Assembly (NCBI RefSeq): GCF_019890725.1 | Contig: NZ_JAINZZ010000001.1 | Span: forward strand, 62,001 to 126,000 | DNA: 64,000 bases | Reading direction: 5' to 3' | DNA from: Actinacidiphila acidipaludis | GTDB lineage: Bacteria; Actinomycetota; Actinomycetes; Streptomycetales; Streptomycetaceae | Shown: piece by piece, positions 41,143 through 49,638 of the stretch | Layout of the letters: each line of letters begins with the position of its first letter | Numbering within the stretch: position 1 is the stretch's first letter | Position numbers and translations under genes: made by a program | Notes under the pieces: generated by a model | What the model saw: only the letters and a program-made list of their open reading frames with translations | Database searches by the model: none | Told to the model about the DNA's origin: nothing

Positions 41143-43744
41143 CGGCGTTCTCCGTGACGGGGCGCGACGAACGGCTGCGGATGCGGCCGGCGATGGCGAC
41201 GGCGGGCAGCAGGGCGAGAGCCAGGCCGGCCATCAGCAGGCCGAGGCCCAGGCCCGGGGGCCGGAACGAACAGGCGACATGGGAGCTGCCGGCGAGCCGC
41301 ACCGCCATGAGGCCGCCGAGGGTGCCGGGGGCCTTCGCCCCGGCACCGTCCACCGCGCAGGTCCAGCCCTCCACCGCGGGCACGGCGATCACGGCGGTGC
41401 CGTTGCCGGCGGACCGGAAGGTGGCGCTGATCGTGTGCCCGCTGGTGGCGATGGTGGCGGGTGCGGAGGCCCGCAGGTCGGTGATCGCGCTGGTGAGCGC
41501 GGAGGCGTCCAGGCATCCCAGGGGCAGGCGCGGGATGTTCTGCGCGCGGGGGCTGGACAGGCGGAGGCTCACCACCCCGTCGGCCGGCACGGAACCGACG
41601 GGGAGCAGCCCGTTGTCGGTCATGCGGTAGACGCCGTCGGCCCGGTACGCTGCGCCGTTGGCACGCAGGTCGCCGGTGAACCACGGCGTGTAGACGTAGG
41701 CCAGCGAGCCGGGCGCGCAGCGTGCCGTGAAGGTCGTTCCGGGGGCGCCCTGGGGCGTGCCGGGCAGATGCCAGGTATCGCCGGGACCGGCGGTGGGCGC
41801 CGGGCCCGACGTGGGGGTGAGGGCGGGCACCGTGTAGACCTTGCTGCCGAGCACCCGCTCCTGGCGTGCGAAGACCGAGGCGTCGCGGGCGGTTCCGTCG
41901 AAGGCCGCGCCCGGGCGCAGGGTGACCACCGGCGGTGCGGGAGCCGTCCGCCGCACCGGGCCGGGCGTGTGCGGGACGCTGACGAGATAGCTGCTCACGC
42001 CCATGATCGCCCGGCTGACGGGATCGTTGAAGCCGAGCAGGTGGCGGCCCTGGATGTACCAGGCGGCGCCCAGTCCCTGCAGGGCCGCGGCGCTGCGTTC
42101 GGGCACATAGCTGCTGTAGTACGAGCCTCCCTCGCCGCCCAGCAGCAGCGGGTCGTTGTCGGCGAACTCGTGGGGGCCCGTGTCGGTGCGCGAGGCCGGC
42201 CAGTCGTCCCGCTCCTGGACCGCCGCCGCGGCGCTCAGCGACTGCGCGTCGAAGGTCCGCTTCGGCTGCCACTGGGCGATCCGGTCGCGGCGCACCGTGA
42301 CCGCGTAGACGTTGTAGGCGCAGGCGAGGACGACCGAGCACGCCAGGACGGCGGTGATGACGGCACGCCCACGCCGGCCGGGGCCGCGGCCGAGCAGCAG
42401 GAGGAGCCCGACGGCCAGGACGGCGCCGGCCAGCACCACGGCCCAGTCGCCGGCGGTGAGGTAGCGGTTGCCGATGACGGCGACGAACAGGAGCGCCAGC
42501 AGCCCCGCGCCGCCCAGGAGTTCCTTCGGCCGCGGCCGGCGGGCCAGGGCCAGCCAGGCGACGGACGTCAGCATGGCCGTCATGGTCACGGCGGCCCGGT
42601 ACGGGCTGCCGTTCGGCATGGCCAGGCCGTGCCACAGCAGGATGGTCGGCTCCCAGACGTAGGAGAGCGCGACCAGGAACAGCAGGAGCGGCCACAGCAC
42701 CCGTTCCCTGACCGGCACCCGCCGTATGAAGGGGAAGGTCAGCACGAGCAGCAGCGCCAGCACGCCGACGGAGACCCGTGGCCCGCTCGGGTAGGGGCCG
42801 CCGGGCAGCAGGTGGGCGAGGTAGCTCCGGAGGCTGGGGGGACCCGCGTAGGTGGCCACGGGACCGGGCTGGGCCGCCTTGCTCGCACGGTAGGTGACGG
42901 TGAGCACGGGCGCGGCGAGCGCGACGCCCACCGCCGTCATCGAGGCGGCGCGCAGGACGGCCCGCCCCCGCTCGCGCAGCGGGCGTTCGTCCAGGGCGAG
43001 CCGGACCAGCAGCACCAGTCCCATGCCGAGGGTGGCCATCGCCGCGGTGTAGAAGTTGCCCAGCCAGCAGACCGCGACGAGGAGGGTGCCGGGCACCCAC
43101 CGGCGGCCGTGCAGTGCCCAGTCGCCGACGATGCCGAGCAGTGGCAGGGAGACCAGGACCCACATCCACATCGGGTCGGAGAAGCCGTCGGAGATCATCC
43201 AGGAGCTGAGGCCGTAGCCGACTGCCAGCGCGGCGCGCAGCCACGGCGAGCCGCGCTGCAGCCGGCCGAGGAAGACGGTCATCAGGGCCGTGCCCAGGCC
43301 GAGGCTGAGCAGGGTGACCAGGAAGACCGGCACCTGGATCGCGTCCCGGGGGACGAGGACGACCAGCCAGGAGAAGGGGTTGGTCAGGTAGGTGAAGAAG
43401 TCCGCCAGGAACGGGACGCCGTAGCCGCTGTTCCAGTTGAAGAGAAGGTCGCCGGTGCTGCGGCCGCGCAGCAGGTCCCACAGGTGGGCGTGCAGCGGGA
43501 CGAACTGGTTGCCGAGGTCGTTGACCGCGCGCGACCGCGGGCCGAACGGGTAGGTGCCGTGGACGGCCATCGCCAGGCAGTAGGCGCCCATCGCCGACAG
43601 CGCGGCGACCAGCGCGGCGAGCGCCTGGACCCGCGCCCTGGCGCGCTCGACGGAGGCACGGGCCGGTGAGACCGCGGCCGACTCGGCGGTCCTGCCGGAG
43701 GTCAGCACCGGTTTCCCGGCTCCCTCGAACGGGTTCGTCCTCAT
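41006..43744 (-). CDS. YfhO-family large membrane glycosyltransferase-like protein
   Basis: The 912-residue protein has about a dozen membrane helices in its first 520 residues and family landmarks such as GTYPFGPRSRAVNDLGNQFVPLHAHLWDLLRG and LLFNWNSGYGVPFLADFFTYLTNPFSWLVVLVP, then a large extracellular part and a final helix pair. YfhO proteins are implicated in transferring lipid-linked sugars to teichoic acids or other glycans. The reading frame runs 137 bases into the GT2 gene, giving a long basic tail. ATG at 43744. Confidence 0.85.
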   Translation of the reverse strand: MRTNPFEGAGKPVLTSGRTAESAAVSPARASVERARARVQALAALVAALSAMGAYCLAMAVHGTYPFGPRSRAVNDLGNQFVPLHAHLWDLLRGRSTGDLLFNWNSGYGVPFLADFFTYLTNPFSWLVVLVPRDAIQVPVFLVTLLSLGLGTALMTVFLGRLQRGSPWLRAALAVGYGLSSWMISDGFSDPMWMWVLVSLPLLGIVGDWALHGRRWVPGTLLVAVCWLGNFYTAAMATLGMGLVLLVRLALDERPLRERGRAVLRAASMTAVGVALAAPVLTVTYRASKAAQPGPVATYAGPPSLRSYLAHLLPGGPYPSGPRVSVGVLALLLVLTFPFIRRVPVRERVLWPLLLFLVALSYVWEPTILLWHGLAMPNGSPYRAAVTMTAMLTSVAWLALARRPRPKELLGGAGLLALLFVAVIGNRYLTAGDWAVVLAGAVLAVGLLLLLGRGPGRRGRAVITAVLACSVVLACAYNVYAVTVRRDRIAQWQPKRTFDAQSLSAAAAVQERDDWPASRTDTGPHEFADNDPLLLGGEGGSYYSSYVPERSAAALQGLGAAWYIQGRHLLGFNDPVSRAIMGVSSYLVSVPHTPGPVRRTAPAPPVVTLRPGAAFDGTARDASVFARQERVLGSKVYTVPALTPTSGPAPTAGPGDTWHLPGTPQGAPGTTFTARCAPGSLAYVYTPWFTGDLRANGAAYRADGVYRMTDNGLLPVGSVPADGVVSLRLSSPRAQNIPRLPLGCLDASALTSAITDLRASAPATIATSGHTISATFRSAGNGTAVIAVPAVEGWTCAVDGAGAKAPGTLGGLMAVRLAGSSHVACSFRPPGLGLGLLMAGLALALLPAVAIAGRIRSRSSRPVTENADAETVARRPLLQRGSGRRPFRLRHPRGPGRAAHRVRDLLRGRRQR

Positions 43745-43982
43745 CCCTGCGACCGTCCCACTGATCTGTGCGGTAACGATGACGGAGACGAACCGGGCCG
43801 ACCTGGCAGCACCGCTGCGCGCACCGGTCGGCAAGGCGACGTCCGCACCGTTCTGGTCGCCGGGACCAGCCCATGGCACCAGCAGACGTCCACGGGCGGC
43901 CGCGCTGCCACTTGGCGTACACCACTGTGCTGACCGCGCCCACCCGCTTGCACCAACGGGCGGGCTCCCGGGGGGTCGCGGC

Positions 43983-44579
43983 TCAGCGCTGCCGGGCGGC
44001 GTCGGACCCCGTCGACATCCGCAGTGCCGAGACGTCGACGGCCTCGAAGTCGGCTCCGCTGAGCGTGCCGAGCTCCTGGAGCTGGTCGTTGTTCCAGCGG
44101 CTGTCGGGAGTGCCGCTGATGTACCAGGCGGAGCCGTTGTCGGCGACGATCGCGCCGTAGGTCTTCAGGGTCTGCGCGATCGCCCGCGCCTGGGGCGGGA
44201 GACCGGAGATGTCGACGCCGGCCTTCAGCCGCAGCCGCAGGCCCATCGGCGGCAGACCGCGGTCGGCGGACCCGGCGTCGTGGCGGGCCGGCCACAGGTG
44301 GGCGGCCTGGCTGCGGGGGACGGTGATCCGCAGGGCGTGGTCGATGACGCCGCGGGCGGCCTCGTCGTAGCGCGCCAGGCCGGGGAGGACGGGCAGCCCC
44401 GCCGCGTCGGCGGACGTCCAGCCGTCGGGCCGCAGCGTGTGCGACGTGAGGGAGAAGACCGCTCCGGAGCCGGCGTGCCAGGAGCCGTCGGCCTGGCGGT
44501 GGCCGTTCCAGAGCTCGTAGTCCCGGCAGTCGCCGGTGCCGGAGAACCGCTCGGATCCAAGCGAGCCCCGGCTCCGCCG
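43983..44579 (-). pseudogene. 5'-truncated fragment of a secreted actinobacterial protein
   Basis: An open frame of 199 codons begins right after a TGA (44582-44580) without a proper start. It encodes SGTGDCRDYELWNG, DGSWHAGSGAVFSLTSHTLRPDGWTSADAAGLPVLPGLARYDEAARGVIDHALRITV and MGLRLRLKAGVDISGLPPQARAIAQTLKTYGAIVADNGSAWYISGTPDSRWNNDQL. I know this pattern as the C-terminal half of a larger secreted protein found in actinomycetes; the N-terminal half and signal peptide are missing. Only a late ATG (44246) is present, so it is probably a decayed gene. Confidence 0.7.
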
Positions 44580-44614
44580 TCAAGAGCTGTCCGCTCCCGG
44601 AGTGACGGACGGGC

Positions 44615-44655
44615 GTCCGGGCTCCCGCGGACCTCGCGTCCGCGGGAGCCCGGAC
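44615..44655 (-). terminator. Terminator of the DUF3103-like gene
   Basis: Eighteen-base perfect arms (44615-44632 and 44638-44655) with a five-base loop, downstream of the minus-strand gene ending at 44699. Confidence 0.85.
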
Positions 44656-44698
44656 CGCTGACTCCGCCGTGGGAACCGGGAGTCGGCGGGTCAGCGCG

Positions 44699-45877
44699 TC
44701 ACAGGGCGGAGACCCAGTACGGCTCGATGGTCATCCAGCCGTTGCCGCGGGCGCCGTGGATCGTGCCGGACTCCTGCTCGGTGATGGTGTACCAGGAGTC
44801 CACGTAGTCGTCGTCGTTGGAGTACCAGGCGGACGGGATGGCGTTGAGGATGGCGTCGACCAGCGGCTGGTAGGCGCCGTTGTCGGTGATGGTCAGCAAC
44901 GCGTCGGCCAGGGCGATGGCGAGCTGCTGGTAGTTGGTGCCGGAGTCGGACTCCATCATCACCAGGTCGAGCGCGTTGTACTTGAAGTTCGACCAGTTGA
45001 TGACGAGCTGGCCGGGGTAGTACGTGTGGTGGTCGTTGTCCAGGTAGGGCATGTCGACGGAGTCGACGCGCACGTTGCCGTCCTGGCCGAAGCCGCTGAC
45101 GAGCGAGTAGATCTCCGCGTCGCCGAGCGGCCAGGGCTCCTCGTCGTCGTTGAGGTAGACCGCGTCCATCTTGGTCGCCCAGTAGCCGCCGGCGTCGGCA
45201 GGACGGGCGGCACCCGTGCGCGCGGGCACCGCGGGGGTCGCCCGGGTGATCGTGTCGGACGCGACTCCGGCCGCGTCGAGCGCCCTGCTGACCAGCTTCA
45301 TGCCGGCCGCGGCGGCCTTGGCGACGTCGATGTCGACGACGTACACCGCTTGTCGCGGCGCCACGCGCGTGTTCAGTGCGTGGCCGCGGCCCTGGGCGTC
45401 ATAGGCGGTCAGCGTGGCGGCCTGGTCGTCGGTGATGGCCGCGGCGACCAACGGGAGGGTGCCGGGCCGGAGTCGCCCGGCCATCGCCTGGGTACCCAGG
45501 CGCAGCCGCAGCAGGGAGCCGATGCTCTTGTCGAGCCCCTTGGCCGTCGCGATGCGCCGGTCCGCCGCGGCCACCTGTGATGCCAGGGCCCGCCCGGCGC
45601 TCGTGGTGGAGCGCGCGGTCAGCGCAGCGAGGTCCACGTCGTGGGAGCTCAGAGCGGCCGAGCGGACCTGGGCCCGCCAGGCCGGATCGGCCAGCGAGGC
45701 GGCGAAGGAGCGCGCCGTCCGCGCCTCGGCCGCAGCGACCGCGGAGCCGGCGGCACGCGGCGGGTCCGCCGGCTGGGCCGCGGAGGCGACGGACGACGAC
45801 GCGCCCAGCAGTGCCGCGACCGTGGCGGCGGACACCGACAGCGCCAGCGCTCCGCGCCGCGAGATGGGTGTGTTCAC
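44699..45877 (-). CDS. Secreted DUF3103-like protein
   Basis: The 392-residue protein starts MNTPISRRGALALSVSAATVAALLGASSSVASA, a signal peptide with a twin arginine that may use Tat or Sec. The mature part has an Ala-rich N-terminal half and an acidic C-terminal half with many Asp, Tyr and Trp (YLNDDEEPWPLGDAEIYSLVSGFG, DMPYLDNDHHTYYPGQLVINW, WYSNDDDYVDSWY). This resembles DUF3103 family proteins, whose role is unknown. The acidic blocks could bind calcium. Confidence 0.68.
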   Translation of the reverse strand: MNTPISRRGALALSVSAATVAALLGASSSVASAAQPADPPRAAGSAVAAAEARTARSFAASLADPAWRAQVRSAALSSHDVDLAALTARSTTSAGRALASQVAAADRRIATAKGLDKSIGSLLRLRLGTQAMAGRLRPGTLPLVAAAITDDQAATLTAYDAQGRGHALNTRVAPRQAVYVVDIDVAKAAAAGMKLVSRALDAAGVASDTITRATPAVPARTGAARPADAGGYWATKMDAVYLNDDEEPWPLGDAEIYSLVSGFGQDGNVRVDSVDMPYLDNDHHTYYPGQLVINWSNFKYNALDLVMMESDSGTNYQQLAIALADALLTITDNGAYQPLVDAILNAIPSAWYSNDDDYVDSWYTITEQESGTIHGARGNGWMTIEPYWVSAL

Positions 45878-46033
45878 AGGGATCCTCCTGGAGACGTGCG
45901 GCAGCCGCCCCGGGGTGTGGGCGGGAGAGGGGGGAATGCGCGATCAGGATGAATCGAACCCGCTGGTCCATGCGGGTCGAGCACAAGCTACGGCATGGTC
46001 ATGTCCACAACAAGATGCGCGTTCAAGTACCGG

Positions 46034-46065
46034 CGGGTACCGGCCGTCCGGACGGCCGGTACCCG
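46034..46065 (-). terminator. Perfect 32-base palindrome after the membrane partner gene
   Basis: Sixteen-base arms meet without a loop at 46049/46050, just downstream of the minus-strand gene ending at 46081. A terminator is likely; a binding site is possible. Confidence 0.65.
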
Positions 46066-46080
46066 GTGAACGGTGGCGCG

Positions 46081-46740
46081 TCAGCCGGCCGTCGCGGCCA
46101 CGGAGACGGTGAGCACGTCGGACGCGGGCGAGTTCTCCGAGAAGACGATCACCTCCGGGAAACGGCCGGTCAGTTCGGGCAGGACGGTGGCGACGTAGTC
46201 ACCGTTCGCCGCACGCTCGGCGAGGTTGTAGACGCGGGGGTAGGTGCGCGGCTCGCCCCTGGTGACCTTTGCGTGAATTCCCAGGCTCGCCAGATCGCGC
46301 TGGAGCTGAGCGGGGTCCACCTCCCCCGCCGCGGACGGATGCAGGGTGATCCGCACCCTGTCGCCGGGCTGCTGCCGAGTGAGGGTGTAGGCGGCGGTGG
46401 TGATGCCGAGCGGGCCGGTGGAGGACGACGCGCCGGCGCGGGCCGGCACGCGAGCGGCCGGCTCGTGGACGGCCGACGGGTGACCGCCCGGCGCCGGCGA
46501 GCCCGTGCCCGTGGTGGACACCGCCACGACGGCAGCCACCGCGGCCGCGGCGACGGCGACCGGCACGCCGACGCGTACAGCGAGCCGCCCGCGCTCGGGC
46601 GCACCATGGGACATGTCGAGCCAACTGGTCATCAGATGTTCCTCACGCTGGTGACGGCGGCCGGCCGGGAAGTCGCGCTCCGCGGGCACGGGAAGCGCCC
46701 GGCGCAGCGCCTGCAGGTCGTCGTCGTGATCGCGGATCAT
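46081..46740 (-). CDS. Membrane protein paired with the ECF sigma factor
   Basis: The 219-residue protein has an acidic/basic cytoplasmic N-terminus (about 50 residues), one membrane helix (LAVRVGVPVAVAAAAVAAVVAVSTTG) and an extracellular Ala/Pro-rich region with PGDRVRITLHPSAAGEVDPAQLQRDL. Its start overlaps the end of the ECF sigma gene (4 bases). This is the arrangement of anti-sigma factors or membrane partners, but no zinc or known anti-sigma motif is visible. Confidence 0.68.
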   Translation of the reverse strand: MIRDHDDDLQALRRALPVPAERDFPAGRRHQREEHLMTSWLDMSHGAPERGRLAVRVGVPVAVAAAAVAAVVAVSTTGTGSPAPGGHPSAVHEPAARVPARAGASSSTGPLGITTAAYTLTRQQPGDRVRITLHPSAAGEVDPAQLQRDLASLGIHAKVTRGEPRTYPRVYNLAERAANGDYVATVLPELTGRFPEVIVFSENSPASDVLTVSVAATAG

Positions 46741-47366
46741 CGCTGCTGCCCTCCGGTCGGCCGGACCGCGGAGCCGCGGTCATCAGTCATCTGCCGCCGC
46801 ACCGGCGGGGGTTCCCTTCCGGGCAACGGTTTTCCGCCCGCGAGCCTGTCCAGCCGGCGCCGGGCGCGCGACAGCCGCGACCGCACGGTGCCGACCGGAA
46901 CTCCCAGCGCCCGGGCCGCGGCGTTGTAGTCGAGTCCCGCCCAGACGCACAGCGCGAGGACCTCACGGTCAGCGCGGGGCAGTTCGTCGAGGACCCGCAG
47001 GACCTCGGTCACCCGTTCCTGGTCCTCCAGCCGTCCCACGACCTCGTCGGCGAAGTCGGGGACGAGTTCCGGAGCCGGCAGGCGGGCCAGCAGCCGCTGG
47101 TGCCGCCGGGCGGTGCGCCGGCGGTGGTGGACGACGTTGGTGGCGATGCCCAGCAGCCACGGCAGCAGGCTCCCTCCCCAGGGATCGGCCTTCGCCCGCA
47201 GCCGCCACGCCTCCAGGAAAGTGAAGGAGGCGCAGTCCTCGGCCGCCGTCCAGTCGCCCGTCAGCCGGAAGCAGTGGTTGTAGACCGCGGTGCCGTGCCG
47301 GCGGAAGAGCACGGCGAAGGCGCCCTCGTCGCCCGCCCTGATCAGGGCCCGGAATTCTGGATCCAT
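46737..47366 (-). CDS. ECF sigma factor
   Basis: The 209-residue protein has region 2 (RRHGTAVYNHCFRLTGDWTAAEDCASFTFLEAWR) and region 4 (LPRADREVLALCVWAGLDYNAAARALGVPVGTVRSRLSRARRRLDRL), the layout of actinobacterial SigE/ECF-type factors. It overlaps the downstream membrane-protein gene. Not of the ECF41 type: the SnoaL domain and WLPEPV linker are absent. Confidence 0.9.
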   Translation of the reverse strand: MDPEFRALIRAGDEGAFAVLFRRHGTAVYNHCFRLTGDWTAAEDCASFTFLEAWRLRAKADPWGGSLLPWLLGIATNVVHHRRRTARRHQRLLARLPAPELVPDFADEVVGRLEDQERVTEVLRVLDELPRADREVLALCVWAGLDYNAAARALGVPVGTVRSRLSRARRRLDRLAGGKPLPGREPPPVRRQMTDDRGSAVRPTGGQQR

Positions 47367-47549
47367 GTCTCTTCCTGCCGCCCCGGAGGGTACGCGTTGC
47401 CGTGACGTGCCTCACAGCCGCGTTCCCGGGTCCCCGGGTCGCCGGTCGGCCCGCGTGTGCACCACGCACAGTCGAATGACCGATGTTCGGGCACGGCGCG
47501 GGAGCCAAGCTGTTCAGGAACTCCCCCGCACAAGGAAGGCGAGGCCCCC

Positions 47550-48104
47550 ATGACGCAGTGGCACACCGCCAGGACGGGCGTCCTGCCCGGACACGAACCG
47601 GGTGCGGCCCGCGTACCCGCGCCACCCTCCGGCGGTCCGCTGGCCGCTTACCGGGCGACCCGCACCCGCCTGGCCGGCGAAGCACAGGCGCTGGCGCGCC
47701 TGGTCGCCGACACCCTGACCAGCGTGCTGCCCGACGCCGCTTACCTGGTGCTGCGCTGGGATCCGGTCTTCACCTGTTTCGACCTCGACCGGATCCTGAA
47801 CCGGCGCGGCGCCGCCCTGCACGTCTTCACCGGGGCGCCCGAAGCCGACCGGCTGCCCGCCTTCCCGGGCCGGCACCCGCTGCGCGCGGCGTGGGACGGC
47901 GCCGACCCGGCGGATCCGCGAGTGCTCACGGAGGCGATCCGGATGATCGACGCCGACGGCGGGCACTTCGACCTGGTGCCCTACCGCCTGCCGCATCCGG
48001 ACGCGCCCGCTGAGGAGCCGTGTCTGCTGCTGGCCCCCGGCCTGCGCGCCGCGCTGCCGGAGGCTCCGCTGGTCTTCTCTCGCCTGATACGGCCCTACGC
48101 CTGA
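47550..48104 (+). CDS. Hypothetical protein, unknown function
   Basis: The 184-residue protein starts MTQWHTARTG with AAGGAAGGCGAGG upstream and contains LARLVADTLTSVLPDAAYLVLRWDPVFTCFDLDRILNRRGAALHVF and FDLVPYRLPHPDAPAEEPCLLLAPGLRAALPEA. No known domain is recognised. It is divergent from the ECF sigma gene and followed by a terminator. Confidence 0.65.
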   Translation: MTQWHTARTGVLPGHEPGAARVPAPPSGGPLAAYRATRTRLAGEAQALARLVADTLTSVLPDAAYLVLRWDPVFTCFDLDRILNRRGAALHVFTGAPEADRLPAFPGRHPLRAAWDGADPADPRVLTEAIRMIDADGGHFDLVPYRLPHPDAPAEEPCLLLAPGLRAALPEAPLVFSRLIRPYA

Positions 48105-48133
48105 GCAGGACGCCGCACCGCCGCTCTCCCCCC

Positions 48134-48171
48134 CCGTGCCGGGGCTGGCGGCATTTCCTCCCCCGGCACGG
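48134..48171 (+). terminator. Stem-loop after the hypothetical gene
   Basis: CCGTGCCGGGG (48134-48144) and its complement at 48161-48171 with a 16-base loop, 30 bases past the stop. Confidence 0.6.
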
Positions 48172-48230
48172 ATATCGTGTGCCGATCCGGCGAGCAGCCG
48201 TTCCACCGCCCCACCAGGAGATCCACGCCC

Positions 48231-49385
48231 GTGAGCTTTGCGACCCTGGCCGTGATCTCCCTGGCCGCGCTCCTGGGCCCGCTGCTGGCCCTGCCCCGAC
48301 TGTGGCATCTGCCCGTCGTGCTCGGCGAACTCGTCGCCGGGGTACTGCTGGGGCCCACCGCCATCGGCTATCTGAACGCCCGGAATCCGACCTTCAGCTT
48401 CCTCGCCGACATCGGCTTCGCCCTCATCATGTTCGTCGCCGGCGCCCGGGTCCCCGTACGGGACACCGCCCTGCGCGCCGGGCTGCGCACGGGGACCCTG
48501 CGGGCCGTGGCCGTCGGCGTCCTCGCGCTCGTCCCCGCGTTCGCGCTCGCCCGTGTCTTCCACACCGGCCACACCGCCCTGTACACCGTGCTGATGGCGT
48601 CCTCGTCCGCGGCGCTGATCCTGCCGGTGGTCGGTTCGCTGGGGCTGGGAGGCGGGGCGGTCCTGCAGATGCTGCCGCAGGTCGCGGTCGCGGACACCGC
48701 CTGCATCGTGGCGCTGCCCCTGGTCATCGACCCCCGGCATGCCGCCCGCGCGGCGCTCGGCGCCCTGGCGGTGATCGGCTGCGCGGGGGTGGCGTTCGTG
48801 GCCCTGAGCCGTCTGGAACGCGGCGGATACCGGCGCCGCCTCCACCATCTGTCCGAGGAACGGCAGTTCGCCCTCGAACTGCGGATCAGCCTGGTCGTCC
48901 TGTTCAGCTTCGCCGCGCTCGCGGTACGCACTCACGTCTCGATCATGCTGGCCGGGTTCTCGCTGGGTCTGGTGGCCTCCGCGGTGGGTGAACCGCGCCG
49001 CCTGGCCAAGCAGCTGTTCGCCCTCACCGAGGGTTTCTTCGGACCGCTGTTCTTCCTGTGGCTGGGAGCGTCCCTGGACCTGCGCGCGCTGGGGCAGCGC
49101 CCCTCCTTCGTGGCACTGGGGGTGCTGCTCGGGCTGGGCGCCGTCGCCGTCCACGCCGCCATGCGGGCCACCGGGCAGCCGGTCGGCATCGGCGTCCTGG
49201 CCTCCGCGCAACTGGGCGTCCCCGTGGCGGCCGCGACGCTGGGGACCCAGCTTCACCTGCTCGAGCCCGGTGAGGCCGCCGCCCTGATGCTCGGCGCGCT
49301 GGTCACCATCGCGGCGGCGACCGTCGCCAGCTCCCTCACCGCGCGCAACTCCCCGGCGACCACCGCGCAGCCGTCCCCGACCTGA
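48231..49385 (+). CDS. Cation:proton antiporter (Na+/H+ exchanger family)
   Basis: The 384-residue protein has about twelve membrane helices of the CPA2-like exchanger fold: LPVVLGELVAGVLLGPTAIGYL, FLADIGFALIMFVAGARVP, VLMASSSAALILPVVGSLGL, VADTACIVALPLV and FFGPLFFLWLGASLDLRAL. It probably exchanges Na+ or K+ for H+. GTG at 48231 follows CAGGAG; an upstream ATG would add unconserved residues. Confidence 0.88.
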   Translation: MSFATLAVISLAALLGPLLALPRLWHLPVVLGELVAGVLLGPTAIGYLNARNPTFSFLADIGFALIMFVAGARVPVRDTALRAGLRTGTLRAVAVGVLALVPAFALARVFHTGHTALYTVLMASSSAALILPVVGSLGLGGGAVLQMLPQVAVADTACIVALPLVIDPRHAARAALGALAVIGCAGVAFVALSRLERGGYRRRLHHLSEERQFALELRISLVVLFSFAALAVRTHVSIMLAGFSLGLVASAVGEPRRLAKQLFALTEGFFGPLFFLWLGASLDLRALGQRPSFVALGVLLGLGAVAVHAAMRATGQPVGIGVLASAQLGVPVAAATLGTQLHLLEPGEAAALMLGALVTIAAATVASSLTARNSPATTAQPSPT

Positions 49386-49638
49386 CCGGACGGGCCGCGT
49401 GGCGGCCCTCCGCCGGTTGGCCGGGCCGTCGCGGCGCCGCGGAGGACATGCGCGGGGGTTGACCGCTGACTACCATGGGTGACGGACCGTGCGGATGCCC
49501 TGAGCGCCCGAATGCCGTGGCGCGATGGAGGCGATATGCGATGGACGGCCGAGCGGGACGGCGCCGTGGTGGTGGTCGCCGCCTGGCAGGGCCGGGAACG
49601 CGGTCGCCCGGGGCGCCGGCGGCGGAGGGTCCTCCGAC

